Source: Okeania sp. SIO2C9
Lineage (GTDB): Bacteria; Cyanobacteriota; Cyanobacteriia; Cyanobacteriales; Microcoleaceae
Direction of reading: 5' to 3'
Assembly: GCF_010672455.1 (NCBI RefSeq)
Contig: NZ_JAAHGO010000003.1
Coordinates: 181,688-245,687 of the forward strand
Length of the DNA stretch: 64,000 nt
In this document: positions 8,065 to 17,340 of the stretch, in pieces
Layout: the number at the start of each line of letters is the position of its first letter
How positions within the stretch are numbered: the first letter of the stretch is position 1
Notes under the pieces: model-generated
Database searches by the model: none
What the model saw: the letters and a program-made list of their open reading frames with translations, nothing else
What the model was told of the DNA's origin: nothing
Position numbers and translations under genes: made by a program

Positions 8065-9351
8065 ATGCCTGAACTAAAAGAGTTTGATGTTTTTCTTTCC
8101 CATAGCAGTAATGACAAAGAAATTGTTAGGGCGATCGCACAAAAGCTAGAAAGGAAGAGTATCAGAACTTGGGTTGATGAAAAGCAGTTTGTTGGGGGAG
8201 ATGCTTGGACAGGAAAGCTTTATGAGACCCTGGATAAAACTAATATAGTTTTCTTTTTTATAGGAACAAATGGTGTAGGGCCGTGGCAATATGCGGAAAT
8301 GGACTATCTATATAGGCGCTACATAGACAGTAAGAAGAAAAGCCCTAAAATTGCTCCTGTACTTTTACCTGGAGCGAGTACCGATAATATTCCTAATTAC
8401 TTAAAAGATTTTCATTTCATTAGTATTAATAGTTTAGATGATGATGATGAGATTAGAAAATTATTAAATATACTTCCTAAACTCCAGCAAAAGCATCGTT
8501 TTCGTACAAAACTACAAAAGCAAAAATTTCAAGGCTACAGGGAATATATTGATAAAGTTCCTCTAGAAATGGTATTAATCCCTGATGGAAGCTTCACAAT
8601 GGGCGCACCAGAATCTGAAGAGGGGAGTAACGATGATGAAAGACCCCAACATAATGTAACTATCTCGGCGTTTCTAATGGGGCGTTATCCAGTTACTCAA
8701 GAGCAATGGAGAGCGATCGCTTCTCGAACAGACTTGAAAGTAAATTTAGATTTAAACCCAGACCCTTCTTATTTCAAAGAAGCATACCAAAATATAGATA
8801 GATGGCGACGACCAGTAGAAAATGTGAATTGGTATGAAGCAGTAGAATTTTGTGAAAGACTCTCAAAACTAACCGAAAAGAATTATAGACTGCCGAGTGA
8901 AGCAGAATGGGAATATGCTTGCCGTGCTGGAACCACAACTCCCTTTCACTTTGGAGAAACTATTACAACAGACTTAGCCAATTATCGAGGGACAGAAGAT
9001 GAAGAAATGCAAAGGTCAGGCTCTTATGGGGAAGGACCCAAAGGAGAATATCGGGAACAAACTACACCTGTAGGCTATTTTGATGTCGTCAACTCTTTTG
9101 GGCTCAGTGATATGCACGGAAACGTTTGGGAATGGTGTGCAGATGAATGGCATGATAATTATGAAAATGCCCCTACTGATGGCAAACCTTGGCTAAATGG
9201 TGATGATACTTGTTCACCTCTGCGGGGCGGTTCCTGGGACAACGTTCCTCTTTACTGCCGTTCCGCGTTTCGCGACGACTACTTCATTAGGCGCGACACC
9301 CACTACGACACTTTTGGTTTTCGTATTGTGTGTTCTGGCGGGAGTGAATGA
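8065..9351 (+). CDS. TIR domain - FGE-sulfatase domain protein, DGR-type variable C-terminus
   Basis: A 428-residue protein. The N-terminal TIR domain (about 6-150) begins 'FDVFLSHSSNDKE' and carries a candidate catalytic Glu78 in 'PWQYAEMDYLYRR'. Bacterial TIR domains often cleave NAD+ in antiviral systems. An FGE-sulfatase/C-type-lectin-like domain follows (about 165-425: 'LEMVLIPDGSFTMG', 'PVTQEQWRAIA', 'WYEAVEFCERLS', 'MHGNVWEWCAD'). It ends in a putative DGR variable region. The domain lacks the cysteine pair expected of true formylglycine-generating enzymes near the variable end, so ligand sensing is more likely than catalysis. Its FGE part is very close in DNA to the one at the 3' end of the 2255-6094 gene, including 78 identical bases (8886-8963 versus 5656-5733). 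Role as a conflict sensor/effector is inferred. Confidence 0.88.
   Translation: MPELKEFDVFLSHSSNDKEIVRAIAQKLERKSIRTWVDEKQFVGGDAWTGKLYETLDKTNIVFFFIGTNGVGPWQYAEMDYLYRRYIDSKKKSPKIAPVLLPGASTDNIPNYLKDFHFISINSLDDDDEIRKLLNILPKLQQKHRFRTKLQKQKFQGYREYIDKVPLEMVLIPDGSFTMGAPESEEGSNDDERPQHNVTISAFLMGRYPVTQEQWRAIASRTDLKVNLDLNPDPSYFKEAYQNIDRWRRPVENVNWYEAVEFCERLSKLTEKNYRLPSEAEWEYACRAGTTTPFHFGETITTDLANYRGTEDEEMQRSGSYGEGPKGEYREQTTPVGYFDVVNSFGLSDMHGNVWEWCADEWHDNYENAPTDGKPWLNGDDTCSPLRGGSWDNVPLYCRSAFRDDYFIRRDTHYDTFGFRIVCSGGSE
9221..9332 (+). other. Putative DGR variable region 2 (3' end of the TIR-FGE gene)
   Basis: Same borders as region 1: 'tgcggggcggttcctgg' on the left and 'ggttttcgtattgtgtg' on the right. One codon longer. 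Codons after W read D-N-V-P-L-Y-C versus Y-N-Y-P-Y-E-C in region 1, with further differences around the conserved CRSAFR, RRD and HY islands. A 78-bp block upstream in both genes is identical, so divergence is concentrated in this window. Confidence 0.7.
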
Positions 9352-9433
9352 AGTCAGAAGCCTTTATGAAGTCAGAATTCAGAAGTTTGTTTGCGCAGCA
9401 TTCCGCAGGAAAGTCAGAAGTTTTTATGAAGTT

Positions 9434-9565
9434 ATATCATGTTCGGATAAACACATACTATAAAGTCATTGCGACTGTAACGTAGTGGAAGGAAGCAATC
9501 TCAGGGATTTGAGATATCTCTTCCATCTATATCCTAATCATAACTATTCAAACGAACATAATATT
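9434..9565. repeat. MITE-like element D, copy downstream of the TIR-FGE gene
   Basis: ATATCATGTTCGG at 9434-9446 and an imperfect complement CGAACATAATAT at 9553-9564 bound about 130 bp of non-coding sequence. Immediately left, the phrase 'gaagtcagaag' recurs (about 9349-9425) around a short GCGGAGCATTCCG-type palindrome (9388-9412). Confidence 0.6.
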
Positions 9566-9596
9566 AGAAGTTTTGGAGTTGGGAAATAAAATGACT

Positions 9597-9649
9597 ATTC
9601 CCCCACTCCCCTACTCCCCCACTCCCCCACTCCCCTACTCCCCTCACCC
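9597..9649. repeat. Degenerate octamer tandem repeat (CTCCCCCA / CTCCCCTA)
   Basis: A run of C-rich octamers, alternating CTCCCCCA and CTCCCCTA, that overlaps the stop codon of the minus-strand kinase gene at 9644. Confidence 0.85.
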
Positions 9650-11914
9650 ATCATCAAAATCAAGATACTCTTTAATGAAAGTTTTTAACTGTTTAAGCTG
9701 GAAACTATTCGCTAGTTGCAAAATCTCTTGAGCAAAAGCAGTAAAAGTCACATCTGATGCTAGAAGCTCTTCAGCTGCCTCCACAACACCTTGAATATCA
9801 CCATCTTCGACTAAAGTGAGTAATTCTTGTAAGACTTCCATTGCCGGAGAAACAATTTCTTCACTTGTTCTAACCTTAGTCACCTGAGCTGATGCTGCGG
9901 TCTTTTGTTCATAAACCCACTCTAAGTCGAGACACTGCTGTAAAATTTCTAATAATCTGTCAGTCTGTATAGGTTTGGGCAAAAATACATCAGCTCCGTT
10001 ATCAATTGCCTCTTGTTGATTACTTTCAAACACACTAGCAGAAGAAGCGATCGCCACCACATCCTTCAACTTTTCCGAACTGCGGATATATTTAAGTAAT
10101 TCATAACCATTCATTACTGGCATCATTAAATCAGTAATCACCACATCTGGCAGAGATACCATCATTTTTTCTAGAGCTTCCTTTCCATTTTCCGCTTCAC
10201 TCATTTCAAAGCCTAACATTTCTAACAAACTCACCACCACCGAGCGATTTTCCCAATGATCGTCAACAACTAAAACACGGCATTTTTCACCTTGATAACC
10301 CAATATAGTTCCCTGCTGATAAGTACTAGAAGCCATTGCCCATTCTTGTCCTTCTGGAACTTCCACATTAAACCAGAAGGTACTGCCTTTACCTACTTCA
10401 CTCTTGACTTCCAGTTGACTATCCATGAGTTTGACAATCTTTTGACTAATGGCTAACCCCAAACCTGTGCCTTCTGTCTGTTTTTTGTGGTCGCCCACCT
10501 GTTCAAATGGCAGGAATATTTTCTGTTGTTGTTGTGGGGTCATGCCTACTCCTGTATCTTTAACTTCAAAGTGCAGGCGATATTGGTCTGACAATTTTTG
10601 TGCGGTGACGCTAAAGGTAACGCTACCAATATCAGTAAATTTAATCCCATTGCTCAGGAGATTTATCAATACCTGCTGTAGTCGTTTTTCGTCAGCACGA
10701 ATGCCTGTGGGTAAATTTTTATCGGGGGAGTAGTAGAAATTTATACCTTTTTGTTCAGCTCGAATGCGACATATTTCCGCCACTCCTTGGAGGAAAGAGG
10801 GAAAATGAAACTCGCTTGCTAAGAGGTCAAGCTTGCAGGCTTCAATTTTGGAGAGGTCAAGAATATCATTGATTAACTTCAGCAAGTGAAGGCCACATTG
10901 TTTGATAATATCAATATCTTTTTTTTCTTCCTCACTCATGGTTTGAGAATTTTCAAGGATTTGAGCATAGCCAAGGATACCATTGAGGGGAGTGCGGAGT
11001 TCATGGCTCATATTGGCAAGAAAATCACTTTTGGCTTGGTTGGCTGCATTAGCAGTTTCTTTCGCTTGTTCCAATTGCCAGATGTAAGCTTGTTCTTCGG
11101 TCATTAACTGTTTGACACGGCAGATCAGTTGATTTAGGGATGTTGCTAATACACCTACTTCATCATTGGTTTGGACTGGCGCTTGCAGATTGAAGTTAGA
11201 ATCACGAGTAACTAATTGAGCAACATCTGTAACTGTTTCCAGTGGCTTGGCGATCGCATGGCTGGTATATAAAGCCAGAATCAAAGCGACCCCTCCTGAA
11301 AGGCCAAAGCTAAAAACAATAATTTGATTGCGTAGAAGTTGGGCATCATTTAAGGCTTGCTCGGCATCTATTTCTCTTTGAATTGCGAGCTGATAAAACT
11401 CTCCCATCAGATCGGGAGCTTCAATAAAAGCAACAAATTCTGGACTTTTAACCAAATCAATCAAGAGTTGTTGAGCAGTTTCTACACCCTCAAGTTTCTG
11501 GGTCAGGGGTTGTACTGTTTTTTTAAAGGTAATTGCACGCTCCCTAAACTCCTCAACAGTTACTGCATAGTCTTCTAAAAAAGCTTGCAAATCTTTGAGG
11601 GTTGCTGGTTTTCCAGAATTATTGTGTTTAGCGAGCAAATCCTGAATATTTTGCAGTCGTTTGAGCAAAGCGCCACTCTCTCGACGAAAAGCTTCAGGGT
11701 CTTGAAGGTAAGGAGCTAGTTGTTTAGCTGGGCGGTTGTAGAGAACATCAAGTTGCAGGGCGCTCAGAAGTCGGTTTTCGTAGGAGGCTATCTGTTGTTC
11801 TTGTTGTGCCTTGTTTTGATAGTAGTTACCAATCGCAAAACCTAATGCAGTTCCGGCAAATGCTACACCTAAGGCGATCGCATAGCCATAAATAATTTTA
11901 TTTTGGATAGACAT
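9644..11914 (-). CDS. Hybrid sensor histidine kinase / response regulator, membrane-bound
   Basis: About 756 residues from the ATG at 11914. An upstream ATG at 11950 adds 12 residues before the membrane helix and looks less likely. The order is: an N-terminal transmembrane helix ('[21 protein letters not shown]'), an extracytoplasmic helical sensor of about 150 residues, a second transmembrane helix, a HAMP linker, HisKA with the phospho-accepting His in '[19 protein letters not shown]', an HATPase_c domain (N, G1 'DTGVGM', G2 'GTGLGLAI'), and a receiver domain with Asp in '[18 protein letters not shown]'. A roughly 70-residue helical tail follows. The C-terminus abuts an octamer repeat. The signal sensed is not evident. 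The neighbouring kinase is on the same strand and may be cotranscribed. Confidence 0.92.
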   Translation of the reverse strand: MSIQNKIIYGYAIALGVAFAGTALGFAIGNYYQNKAQQEQQIASYENRLLSALQLDVLYNRPAKQLAPYLQDPEAFRRESGALLKRLQNIQDLLAKHNNSGKPATLKDLQAFLEDYAVTVEEFRERAITFKKTVQPLTQKLEGVETAQQLLIDLVKSPEFVAFIEAPDLMGEFYQLAIQREIDAEQALNDAQLLRNQIIVFSFGLSGGVALILALYTSHAIAKPLETVTDVAQLVTRDSNFNLQAPVQTNDEVGVLATSLNQLICRVKQLMTEEQAYIWQLEQAKETANAANQAKSDFLANMSHELRTPLNGILGYAQILENSQTMSEEEKKDIDIIKQCGLHLLKLINDILDLSKIEACKLDLLASEFHFPSFLQGVAEICRIRAEQKGINFYYSPDKNLPTGIRADEKRLQQVLINLLSNGIKFTDIGSVTFSVTAQKLSDQYRLHFEVKDTGVGMTPQQQQKIFLPFEQVGDHKKQTEGTGLGLAISQKIVKLMDSQLEVKSEVGKGSTFWFNVEVPEGQEWAMASSTYQQGTILGYQGEKCRVLVVDDHWENRSVVVSLLEMLGFEMSEAENGKEALEKMMVSLPDVVITDLMMPVMNGYELLKYIRSSEKLKDVVAIASSASVFESNQQEAIDNGADVFLPKPIQTDRLLEILQQCLDLEWVYEQKTAASAQVTKVRTSEEIVSPAMEVLQELLTLVEDGDIQGVVEAAEELLASDVTFTAFAQEILQLANSFQLKQLKTFIKEYLDFDDG

Positions 11915-12023
11915 AAAGTGAAGTTTGAAATAACCGAATTTACTATACATAGGAAGAGTAGACCTCTGGCAAAAATTCAGAGAATATTAGTATGAAATAC
12001 ATTTAATTGTGCAAATATACGAA

Positions 12024-12104
12024 TCTCCCCATCTCCCCATCCCCCCATCTCCCCATCTCCCCATCTCCCCATCCCCCCATCTCCCTATCTCCCTATCTCC
12101 CCTC
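12024..12104. repeat. Octamer tandem repeat (CTCCCCAT and variants)
   Basis: About nine copies of CTCCCCAT/CCCCCCAT/CTCCCTAT. The right end overlaps the last codons of the minus-strand kinase gene, so its final residues (EEGGEIGR) are encoded by repeat sequence. Confidence 0.9.
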
Positions 12105-13374
12105 CTTCTTCCTTCATCGGAATTTTAATTGTAAATGTTGTTCCTTGTCCAAATTGGGAATCGACTGTGAGTGTACCATTGTGCTTTTCTACAACAATTT
12201 GCTCGGCGATCGCTAGCCCTAAACCTGTGCCTTTGCCAACAGGTTTTGTGGTAAACATGGCCTCAAACAAACGTTGTTTAATGGATTCGGGAATGCCTAT
12301 TCCGTTATCTGTAATTTGGATAACAATTTGTTGATCGGAGTTGATTTGAGTTGTAATTTGAATTGTGGGAACTCGATCGCCCAATTTTCCCTGGATCATT
12401 GCTTCATCGAAGGCATCAATTGCATTAGCAATGATATTCATAAATACCTGATTCATTTGTCCTGGATAACACAGCACTGAAGGCAATGAGCCATAAGACT
12501 TAATTATTTTGATTTGAACGCGATCGGCATTACCTTTGAGACGATGTTGCAGAATAGTTAGTGTACTATCCAAGCATTCATGCAAATCCGCCAAAACTTT
12601 AGTTTCACTATCTGAACGAGAAAAGGTACGGAGTGAGTTTGAGATGTTTTTTATCCTTTCGACACCTAATGTAAAAGAGTTTAAAATTTTGGCTATATCT
12701 TCTAAGGCAAATTCTAGATCCAAATCCTCAATAGCTTCCTTTAACTGTAGTGAGGGTATGGGATACTCCTGCTGATATAGATTGATAATTTCAGTCACTT
12801 CAGCTATATGCTTTCGCAGTGGCTGAAGATTATTGGCAATAAAGTTAATCGGATTATTAAGTTCATGGCCAATTCCAGACACCATTTCACCAAGGCCAGA
12901 AAGTTTTTCTTGCTGCACCAGTTGCACTTGGGCTTTTTGTAAGGCGGCTGTGCGATCGCTCACCTGTTCTTCCAAGGATTCTGTCAAGCGTTTTAATTGA
13001 AGGTGTACCCGCAGTCGGGCTAAAACCTCAGCCTGGTCGAACGGTTTGGGAATATAATCAACAGCACCAAGAGAAAATCCTTTTGTTTTGCTTTCTATAT
13101 CAGCAAGGGCAGTGGTAAAAATAATAGGAATAGATTGGGTTACAGGATTTGCTTTGAGCCGACGACAGGTTTCAAACCCATCTATTCCAGGCATTTGCAC
13201 ATCCAGTAATATCAATTCAGGTCTATTGCGTTCAACTAAGGCCAAAGCACTTTCTCCATCCATTGCTACTCGAAAACTAAATCCAGCCGCACCTAGGGTT
13301 TCTGAGAGTATCGATAAGTTGGTAGGGTTGTCATCCACAATTAATATAAGTGCAGAATCTTTATTTATTAACAT
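12085..13374 (-). CDS. Response regulator - histidine kinase hybrid (REC-HisKA-HATPase)
   Basis: A 429-residue soluble protein. The N-terminal receiver domain has 'LIVDDNPTNL' and the phospho-Asp in 'ELILLDVQMPGIDGFE'. A coiled-coil linker ('LTESLEEQVSDRTAALQKAQVQLVQQEKL') follows. The HisKA region has 'GEMVSGIGHELNNPINFIANN', and the HATPase_c domain has 'ITDNGIGIP' and '[11 protein letters not shown]'. This is the widespread cyanobacterial type of cytosolic kinase controlled by its own receiver. It lies 171 bp upstream of the membrane hybrid kinase on the same strand, suggesting a shared pathway. Its last eight residues come from a tandem repeat that runs into the gene. Confidence 0.9.
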   Translation of the reverse strand: MLINKDSALILIVDDNPTNLSILSETLGAAGFSFRVAMDGESALALVERNRPELILLDVQMPGIDGFETCRRLKANPVTQSIPIIFTTALADIESKTKGFSLGAVDYIPKPFDQAEVLARLRVHLQLKRLTESLEEQVSDRTAALQKAQVQLVQQEKLSGLGEMVSGIGHELNNPINFIANNLQPLRKHIAEVTEIINLYQQEYPIPSLQLKEAIEDLDLEFALEDIAKILNSFTLGVERIKNISNSLRTFSRSDSETKVLADLHECLDSTLTILQHRLKGNADRVQIKIIKSYGSLPSVLCYPGQMNQVFMNIIANAIDAFDEAMIQGKLGDRVPTIQITTQINSDQQIVIQITDNGIGIPESIKQRLFEAMFTTKPVGKGTGLGLAIAEQIVVEKHNGTLTVDSQFGQGTTFTIKIPMKEEGGEIGR

Positions 13375-13733
13375 AACATTTTTCTTCCTATTTTCAATAA
13401 TTATTGCACTCCTTACAAAACAACATTAGAATTAAGTTAAGCTTTATTGAGTTTAATCATTATTACTTATAATATCTTAAAGGAGAGGAAATGATTAATT
13501 AAGAATAGTTTCTATTTGCTCGTGTAGATTTAAGGATATCGAACGCCTATTTCAATCAAAAAAATAATTTAAAAAATAGTATTTTGCACTATTCAATCAA
13601 GATTTAGTCGTAATGGTAAATCGAATATTGTTTGGCAGATAAAAGTATGTTTTTAGGTAATTAAATGATTCCTAAATTAGAGTGGTATTGTAAAATATTA
13701 TCATTATTATCAAAACAGAGCATATTCTAATTA

Positions 13734-13878
13734 ATATCATGTTAGTTCTACAGTTTAAATAATTTTGCGATATATAGTGATGGGATAAATATCAGAATAT
13801 AGAAGATATATGAGCGTATTTTTGTCCGACTATCGATTGGTATAATTTCATTTATAAGCAATTATCTGAACATGATAT
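13734..13878. repeat. MITE-like element D in the 13.4-14.6 kb gene-free stretch
   Basis: ATATCATGTTAG (13734-13745) and CTGAACATGATAT (13866-13878) are near-perfect inverted repeats 145 bp apart. The rest of 13375-14573 has no gene. It holds the left end of an element I (GGCGTTGGTGAA, 14064-14075), an isolated D end (14240-14252), two palindromes and a TnpB fragment, listed separately. Confidence 0.6.
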
Positions 13879-14278
13879 AGCTATCTTAGATAGAATAGAA
13901 AAATTAGCTACATATCAAGAGCCGTAACCCTCATATAATGTTCGGTTGAATACTTATAAATAACTTAGCGAGGAGTCATAACTCAGGAGGGAAGAAAGAA
14001 GGAAGTAACAAAAGTAAAGATAATTTCAGTATTTTTTCGGTACTGTCAGTTCTTAAATTTTATGGCGTTGGTGAAGCGCGTATATGATATTAATTGAAAT
14101 TACTTAGGAGTGAGGTAGAGCAGCCGCCGGTAAGGCAACGTACAGGAGGAGAGAGAATCACAAAGATTTAGTAGTTATAACGATTGGAGGGATTGGAGAA
14201 TTTTTTTATGTCCAACCAAACAGATTTGATATGACCCGTCCGAACATGATATCAGTAGACCTCTCCGGAAAAGAGGGA

Positions 14279-14306
14279 GTAGGGACGTTGCATGGAACGT
14301 CCCTAC
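14279..14306. repeat. Dispersed palindrome GTAGGGACGTT-gcatgg-AACGTCCCTAC
   Basis: An 11-bp perfect stem with a 6-nt loop. Relatives occur at 26923-26950 (fully palindromic), 31420-31448, about 21035-21065 and about 33967-34012, so this is an interspersed family rather than a terminator of one gene. Confidence 0.8.
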
Positions 14307-14405
14307 AGAGTAGGAATTAGAGGGAAAGAATTGATGATTTATCTACGATAATTGATTTTATTTTTTATTATTGGAGAAGTCTAGTATTGAGATAACTAAC
14401 AAAAG

Positions 14406-14513
14406 AAGCTTGGATCCAAAAACAGAGCCAAAGCGGTAAAAAGATTAGCTAAGGCTTATAAAAAAGTAGCTGATATCAGAGCGGACGCACTGCATAAACT
14501 GACAAAGGGGTGA
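14406..14513 (+). pseudogene. TnpB fragment
   Basis: This segment translates as a 35-residue piece ending at a stop: '...NRAKAVKRLAKAYKKVADIRADALHKLT'. It corresponds to the arginine/lysine-rich helix preceding the second RuvC motif of IS200/IS605-type TnpB. Nothing else of the transposon is nearby. The last codons run into the palindrome at 14507-14528. Confidence 0.7.
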
Positions 14514-14528
14514 ACGGCCGTTCACCCC
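14507..14528. repeat. Perfect 22-bp palindrome GGGGTGAACGG/CCGTTCACCCC
   Basis: Each half is the exact complement of the other, with no loop. It resembles a common cyanobacterial interspersed palindrome and sits about 45 bp downstream of the haloperoxidase-like gene's stop codon, where it could also help end transcription. Confidence 0.8.
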
Positions 14529-14573
14529 CTACTACGTGTGCTTATTATTCGTAAGTCCTGTGCAAGTTATTTT

Positions 14574-16595
14574 TCAAACAATCTCTATGAAATCATCAAT
14601 ACCGATCGCACTTCTTTCTACACCCTGTAAAATAATTGAAAGTTGGTTGCCACTAATGCGAGTATCATTACCTATTTGAGAAATAGTTAACTGCTCAAAA
14701 GTCAGACCGCCCTTTAAACCAATGATGTCTATTCCATCTTCAAAATCAGCGATCGTATCGTCGCCATAACCAAACCCAAACTCAAACATATCCCCACCTG
14801 TTCCACCAGTGAGAATATCGTCACCAATTTGACCGCCAATAATATCATCTCCTATGCCACCATCAAGTCGGTCGTCACCTTTGCCTCCATGGAGCAAGTC
14901 ATTACCATCCAAACCTTGTATAATATCATCACCTCTATTTCCGTACATAAGATTATTTTCAGAAGTTCCGATTAAATCATCATCATCATTTGTAGCCATA
15001 ACAACATTCGGAGCAATAACCGACTGAGTTCTCTGCCAAACACTTTCCCCCACTTCTCGCCCTAATTCCCGACCATTCAAATCCCCATCATCAAAATGAA
15101 TACCACCATAAAGACGAGAAATACCAGCTTCATCAGCAGCTTCACTAAAAGTATCCCACTCCAAAACGATAGGTGCTTGGGGTGTCAGACCAGGTTCAAA
15201 ACGAGACTCACCCACATCAAAACTTACCCCCGCACCAAAATCATCACTACCAGTAAACCGTTCCAAAATTTCCGCACCCGCAGCACTGAAAGTACTATGA
15301 CCAGATACATATTCAGCAAAAGGAGGTGAAGGGTCACTACCAGGAGTTTGAAAGGTAAGAAAATCAGTCGCCAAAATAGTTTGAGTCCCTTCTCCCGGAG
15401 CTGCCCAAGCATCAATAGCAAAACCACCAAGCTCTTGATTAAACTCTCCAATTAAACCCAGTTCCCCTAACTCCCGGACTGTGCGTACAGGTCGAGCATA
15501 ATCATAAAAAGTTTTAGCATCCCAAGCAGCAATACCAGCATCGAATACGGCATTACCCAAATTAAAGAACAGTTTCACATCCTGGTCTAAGGTATGATTA
15601 TCCCTAGCGGAAACAAATTGTCCGAAAGTCATCCAAGTTCCAGGAGGGAATGATGTACCACCTCCATCCTCCCAAAATTCGGCGACTAATTTTTTTTCGT
15701 CTGTGAGGTTAGCACTGATATCTACAACTCTTTGTGTTTGCTCAATAAATCCTGGATTAATAATAGTACCCACAATGTCTGGAGTAATATTCACCACAGA
15801 CTGGTCTGCTAAAGTAATTGTGCGTGCATCCAAATCTACTTCACCATCAACAAGTAAAAATGGTTCTGGTGCTTCTGGTCGTATTTCTTCCAGGGATGTG
15901 AGACTAAAGGGTGTAACGTTTCCCCACTGGGGAGTTAGGAATGTTTGTATTCTTTGTTCTTCACCGGGTAAAGCATCAATAGGAACTCTTTCAGGAGTCC
16001 ACAAATCAATGTTAATCGGGTTTCCAGTAGGATTAACGGATTGATAGCTACTGATGTCGGAGTAAGGAGTACCGTCACCGTTGGGGTCATTTCCTAGTTG
16101 GTTGGAGCCATCATTACGACGGAATGTTAATAGTGCTTCAGCGGAGACATTACCAATACCAGCAGCAGTGGTTGTATCGGTGGTTGTGTTGTTGGGGTCA
16201 AAGCCTAATTCAGCCATGACTTCATTGAAAATTTCTACTTCCCTAGGGAATAGTTCGGATAGTACCCGGTAAGCAGAAAAACTCATGGCTTCAGTTTTGT
16301 TGGCATCGGTGTTTTCTGATTGGGGGCGTTGGAGGTTATCATCTAATTGAGTTCCCACAGCTAATGGGTCGTAGGCGCTCCAAGCGTCATAGGCGGCTGT
16401 GTGTAGGATGCCATAAGCACGAGAGGCAACAGTCGGACCGGGGGAGGTATTGATGACTGCTTGTTGTACTGCTCGATCCCAGAGTACGGATATGCTTGGT
16501 GTAGCATCATCTACTGTGACGATTTGAGTTTCTGGGTTGAGGGTGAGATTGATATTGTTGTTAGTATTTGGAGATGCAGAGGATGTAGAATTCAT
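14574..16595 (-). CDS. Vanadium-dependent haloperoxidase-like (PAP2 fold) protein with RTX repeats
   Basis: 673 residues. The core has the vanadium haloperoxidase/PAP2-type motifs 'FAEYVSGHSTFSAAGAEIL' and 'RLYGGIHFDDGDLNGRELGREVG', with a preceding 'YDYARPVRTVRELG'. The central histidines and basic residues would bind vanadate or phosphate. The C-terminal region (about 540-620) holds RTX calcium-binding nonapeptides of the GGxGxDxL type ('GGKGDDRLDGG', 'GGIGDDIIGG'), then a 'FGYGDDTIADFED' closing module. RTX tails usually mark type I secretion through an uncleaved C-terminal signal, and there is no N-terminal signal peptide here, which fits. Whether it halogenates or acts as a phosphatase cannot be told from sequence alone. 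Confidence 0.85.
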   Translation of the reverse strand: MNSTSSASPNTNNNINLTLNPETQIVTVDDATPSISVLWDRAVQQAVINTSPGPTVASRAYGILHTAAYDAWSAYDPLAVGTQLDDNLQRPQSENTDANKTEAMSFSAYRVLSELFPREVEIFNEVMAELGFDPNNTTTDTTTAAGIGNVSAEALLTFRRNDGSNQLGNDPNGDGTPYSDISSYQSVNPTGNPINIDLWTPERVPIDALPGEEQRIQTFLTPQWGNVTPFSLTSLEEIRPEAPEPFLLVDGEVDLDARTITLADQSVVNITPDIVGTIINPGFIEQTQRVVDISANLTDEKKLVAEFWEDGGGTSFPPGTWMTFGQFVSARDNHTLDQDVKLFFNLGNAVFDAGIAAWDAKTFYDYARPVRTVRELGELGLIGEFNQELGGFAIDAWAAPGEGTQTILATDFLTFQTPGSDPSPPFAEYVSGHSTFSAAGAEILERFTGSDDFGAGVSFDVGESRFEPGLTPQAPIVLEWDTFSEAADEAGISRLYGGIHFDDGDLNGRELGREVGESVWQRTQSVIAPNVVMATNDDDDLIGTSENNLMYGNRGDDIIQGLDGNDLLHGGKGDDRLDGGIGDDIIGGQIGDDILTGGTGGDMFEFGFGYGDDTIADFEDGIDIIGLKGGLTFEQLTISQIGNDTRISGNQLSIILQGVERSAIGIDDFIEIV

Positions 16596-17074
16596 AATAT
16601 TATTTAATTAATACAAATAACTAATAATTTTCAGCTACTATTATGTTGATTGTGAGCAGGAAGAACTTGCAGTCATTTTCTGATGACTTGCCTTCTATTT
16701 ACTATGATGCACAAATTTTATATCAATGAGAACAGTATAATTATGGATTTCTCACAATTGATTTTTCTACAAATTATCTCAAATTAATAGTGATAATACG
16801 TAAGCATTCAGCTGTCAGCTATCAGCTATCAGCTATGAGTTATTAACTCATTATTTTGGCAGGAAGAATTAGTCTCGAAGAAGAATAAAAAGTTATTAAT
16901 GAAATTGGTCATCAGCAAACCTTAGTTGTTGCTTTATTCTTTCAAAAGCTGTTTGCGTAGTATGACCTAGGAAATGCTAAATGCTAAATAATTGAAGTTT
17001 CACCTAAATATAGCATTCTTTTTTCAAATTGGTATTATCAACATTAAAATAATAATGCCATTAAATACTGACTC
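16596..17074. repeat. Gene-free stretch with heptamer STRR
   Basis: No gene recognised. It contains three exact tandem copies of CAGCTAT (16816-16836) and a degenerate GCGGAGCATTCCG-type repeat near 16948-16975 ('tttgcgtagtatgacctaggaa'). Confidence 0.6.
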
Positions 17075-17217
17075 ATATAAAATCCGGTTGAATACTTATC
17101 TTATGTTTGGGGGTGGGAAGTGTGGGGAGGGTGGGGAGTGTGGGGAGAAGGGGAGGTCGAGAGATTGAAGGCGAGAAAGTGTGGATAGAATTATAAACAT
17201 ATACTGTATAGAACCCA
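17075..17217. repeat. MITE-like element E, copy 1
   Basis: Left end ATATAAAATCCGGTT at 17075-17089, followed by a G-rich interior ('gggtggggagtgtgggg') nearly identical over about 135 bp to the complete copy at 20216-20374. The right end is missing at about 17211. A matching right end (AACCGGATTCTATAT) appears at about 17711-17725, inside the antiporter remnant, so the element may have been split by later insertions. Confidence 0.75.
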
Positions 17218-17340
17218 TTTGAGATCTATATAATTATGGTAGTCAAGTCTTTTCGTGCATCAATTTTGATGAAAAATAATCTGAAAGAGTGTTGAATTTT
17301 TTTTTATTATTTCTCCCCACATCTTCCCTCTTTCCTCTTT

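Noticed and set aside
9197-9463. Open frame overlapping the TIR-FGE 3' end in another frame
   Set aside because: Shadow of the variable region; low-complexity composition and a strong gene in the other frame.
14507-14528. Terminator for the haloperoxidase-like gene
   Set aside because: A perfect palindrome without a loop or T-tract that belongs to a dispersed repeat family; kept only as a repeat.
9352-14573. Search for a DGR reverse transcriptase or template repeat near the two variable regions
   Set aside because: No reverse-transcriptase-like frame on either strand, and 'gcggttcctgg' occurs only in the two variable regions themselves.
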